A stretch of DNA of 7,319 nucleotides from Pirellulaceae bacterium. GTDB lineage: Bacteria; Planctomycetota; Planctomycetia; Pirellulales; Pirellulaceae. Below the pieces are notes generated by a model. The model worked only from the letters and a program-made list of their open reading frames with translations, ran no database searches and was not told where the DNA came from. Shown piece after piece: positions 6,063 through 7,319 of this stretch; position 1 is the first letter of the stretch, and every line of letters starts with the position of its first letter. Made by a program: the position numbers and the translations under genes. The stretch lies in the NCBI GenBank assembly GCA_013002105.1, contig JABDKS010000963.1, positions 1-7,319 on the forward strand, written 5' to 3'.

Positions 6063-7319
6063 CTAATGGTTGAACAAAAACTCTTTGGAGTTCACGATCG
6101 ACCAGACGAGGTCTTCAAAGGCCTCGCGGCGATTCGATTTGGTCGAGAGATACGTTTTGGTCGCTTTCAATTCGTCACTCGTTGGTTCGCGACTGAACGC
6201 AGTCAGGTACAGCTCGCGGATTTTTTCATCGTCACCGCGTGTCGTGTCCGCAGCCAGATGCGCCGCTCGGCCTTTGTCGGTCGACAATTTTTGTTGCATC
6301 TCCGCCGAATTCAACAAGTGCAAACTCTGCGCAAGATTGGCTTCCTGGGTCCGTTCACATTCGCACGCGGAGACCGACCGGGGCTGCCCGAATACGGTCA
6401 AGAAATAGGAATCAAAACCGGTGTCCGGTAACGCAACCGCCCGCACGCCCTTTGGCATCCCCGAAAACCGTGTTCGCGATTGCGTGACTGTGTCGACCGA
6501 ATCAAGCAAGACTTCGGCTTGCAACCGCTTGGGATAGTACCGCGAATAACTTCGACGATCATCCAAGTTATCCGCCACCGCGTCACTCTCGCTGGCATAG
6601 GTACGCGACAGACAGATCGTCCTTATCAACTGCTTCAGATCGTAGGCTGAATCGACGAACGCGTCGGCCAAGCCATCCAGCAACTCTGGGTTCGATGGCG
6701 GATTCGTCACGCGCATGTCGTCTTCGGGCTCCACCAGCCCGCGGCCCATAAAATGTTTCCAGTAACGGTTTGCCAGCGATCTGGCAAAAAAGGGATTCTC
6801 TCTCTTCGTCATCCAGTCAACCAAGTATTCACGTGGATCGCTGTCGTCGCTGACAGTGATCTCTTCGCCATCTAAACCGGCGGCACTCAGATTCCGACCC
6901 GTCTTGGGATGCCTGGCCGATGGATTGCCGATTCGCGAAACAAATGTCGGTTCACCAGGTCCAGCACCGTTCTTTTTTTGCAGCAGCGAAAAAAATGCCG
7001 ACATCTGCGCGTAATCTCGCTGGCTCCACTTTTCGTAAGGATGATGATGACATCGTGCACATTGAATTCGTTGCCCAAGGAATAACTGCGCCGTGTCCTC
7101 GATTCGCTGATTGGTGTCGGCGACCTGATTCAACCAAGCCACCGGCGGATTGCTGGCAACCGATCCCGATGCGGTGACAATTTCACGGACGAATCTGTCG
7201 TACGGTTTGTTATCGTGCAGACTGTCGCGAATCCACCGGTGAAAAACGGCGGTGCGGAAGTCCAATGAATTGCCCGAGCGTTTGTTTCGCAGGATCGTAT
7301 TCCACTTCCGCGCGAAATA
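6063..7319 (-). CDS. PSCyt2 (DUF1549)-PSD1 (DUF1553) protein, 5'-truncated by window edge
   Basis: The frame is open from base 7319 to TAG (6063-6065), giving 418 residues that are the C-terminal part of a longer protein; full-length members are usually much longer and often begin with a signal peptide and a PSCyt1 domain. Numbering from the window edge, residues 1-115 are the end of PSCyt2/DUF1549: YFARKW, then FHRWIRDSLHDNKPYDRFVREI, then the haem-type motif CARCHHHPYEKW (C87, C90, H91). PSD1/DUF1553 fills about 160-418, with PFFARSLANRYWKHFMGRG, the Cys pair CEC (319-321) in CECERTQEANLAQSLHLLN, and ELYLTAFSREPTSDEL near the end. A TTG at 7265 lies inside the domain and is not the start. 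These families are widespread in planctomycetes; biochemical function is not established, though the CxxCH suggests haem binding outside the cytoplasm. It is the most upstream gene of the visible same-strand set. Confidence 0.94.
   Translation of the reverse strand, partial: YFARKWNTILRNKRSGNSLDFRTAVFHRWIRDSLHDNKPYDRFVREIVTASGSVASNPPVAWLNQVADTNQRIEDTAQLFLGQRIQCARCHHHPYEKWSQRDYAQMSAFFSLLQKKNGAGPGEPTFVSRIGNPSARHPKTGRNLSAAGLDGEEITVSDDSDPREYLVDWMTKRENPFFARSLANRYWKHFMGRGLVEPEDDMRVTNPPSNPELLDGLADAFVDSAYDLKQLIRTICLSRTYASESDAVADNLDDRRSYSRYYPKRLQAEVLLDSVDTVTQSRTRFSGMPKGVRAVALPDTGFDSYFLTVFGQPRSVSACECERTQEANLAQSLHLLNSAEMQQKLSTDKGRAAHLAADTTRGDDEKIRELYLTAFSREPTSDELKATKTYLSTKSNRREAFEDLVWSIVNSKEFLFNH

Noticed and set aside
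1..7319. CRISPR array, tRNA or rRNA gene, transposase, phage or toxin-antitoxin system
   Set aside because: No regularly spaced repeats, cloverleaf-like sequences or matching protein motifs were seen; nearly all the window is filled by the four minus-strand genes.

Overview
The window looks like a piece of a planctomycete chromosome, probably a Rhodopirellula-like member of the Pirellulaceae. Three things support this. Two of the four genes carry domain families found mainly in Planctomycetota: PSCyt1 (planctomycete cytochrome c), and PSCyt2/DUF1549 joined to PSD1/DUF1553. Base composition looks moderately GC-rich by eye (not counted). The starts lack good Shine-Dalgarno sequences, which is common in that phylum. 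Genus-level placement is inference.

All real genes read on the minus strand, so transcription runs from right to left. At the right edge (6063-7319) is the C-terminal part of a PSCyt2-PSD1 protein; its beginning lies outside the window. One base later, starting with GTG, comes a secreted protein with two PPC-like (pre-peptidase C-terminal) domains and Ig-like beta regions (3860-6061). After an 83-base gap comes a 1070-residue exported protein (564-3776). It has a PSCyt1 c-type cytochrome domain, about seven WD40-type blades, a coiled coil of about 260 residues, and about seven more WD40-type blades. After a 154-base gap a small two-helix membrane protein begins (1-409) and runs off the left edge.

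The spacing and shared strand suggest one operon, at least for the first three genes. The same combination of PSCyt2-PSD1, PPC and PSCyt1-WD40 proteins is a recurrent planctomycete cassette whose function is not established. Two of the four products carry CxxCH c-type haem motifs, and at least two have export signals, so an extracytoplasmic assembly with redox and protein- or glycan-binding parts is a reasonable inference. No enzyme with a recognisable catalytic signature is visible.

There are no RNA genes, mobile elements, CRISPR arrays or phage signatures. The most notable features are the cytochrome/propeller/coiled-coil/propeller architecture and an internal 42-residue duplication inside the coiled coil. 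I do not see clear evidence of a wholly undescribed system.
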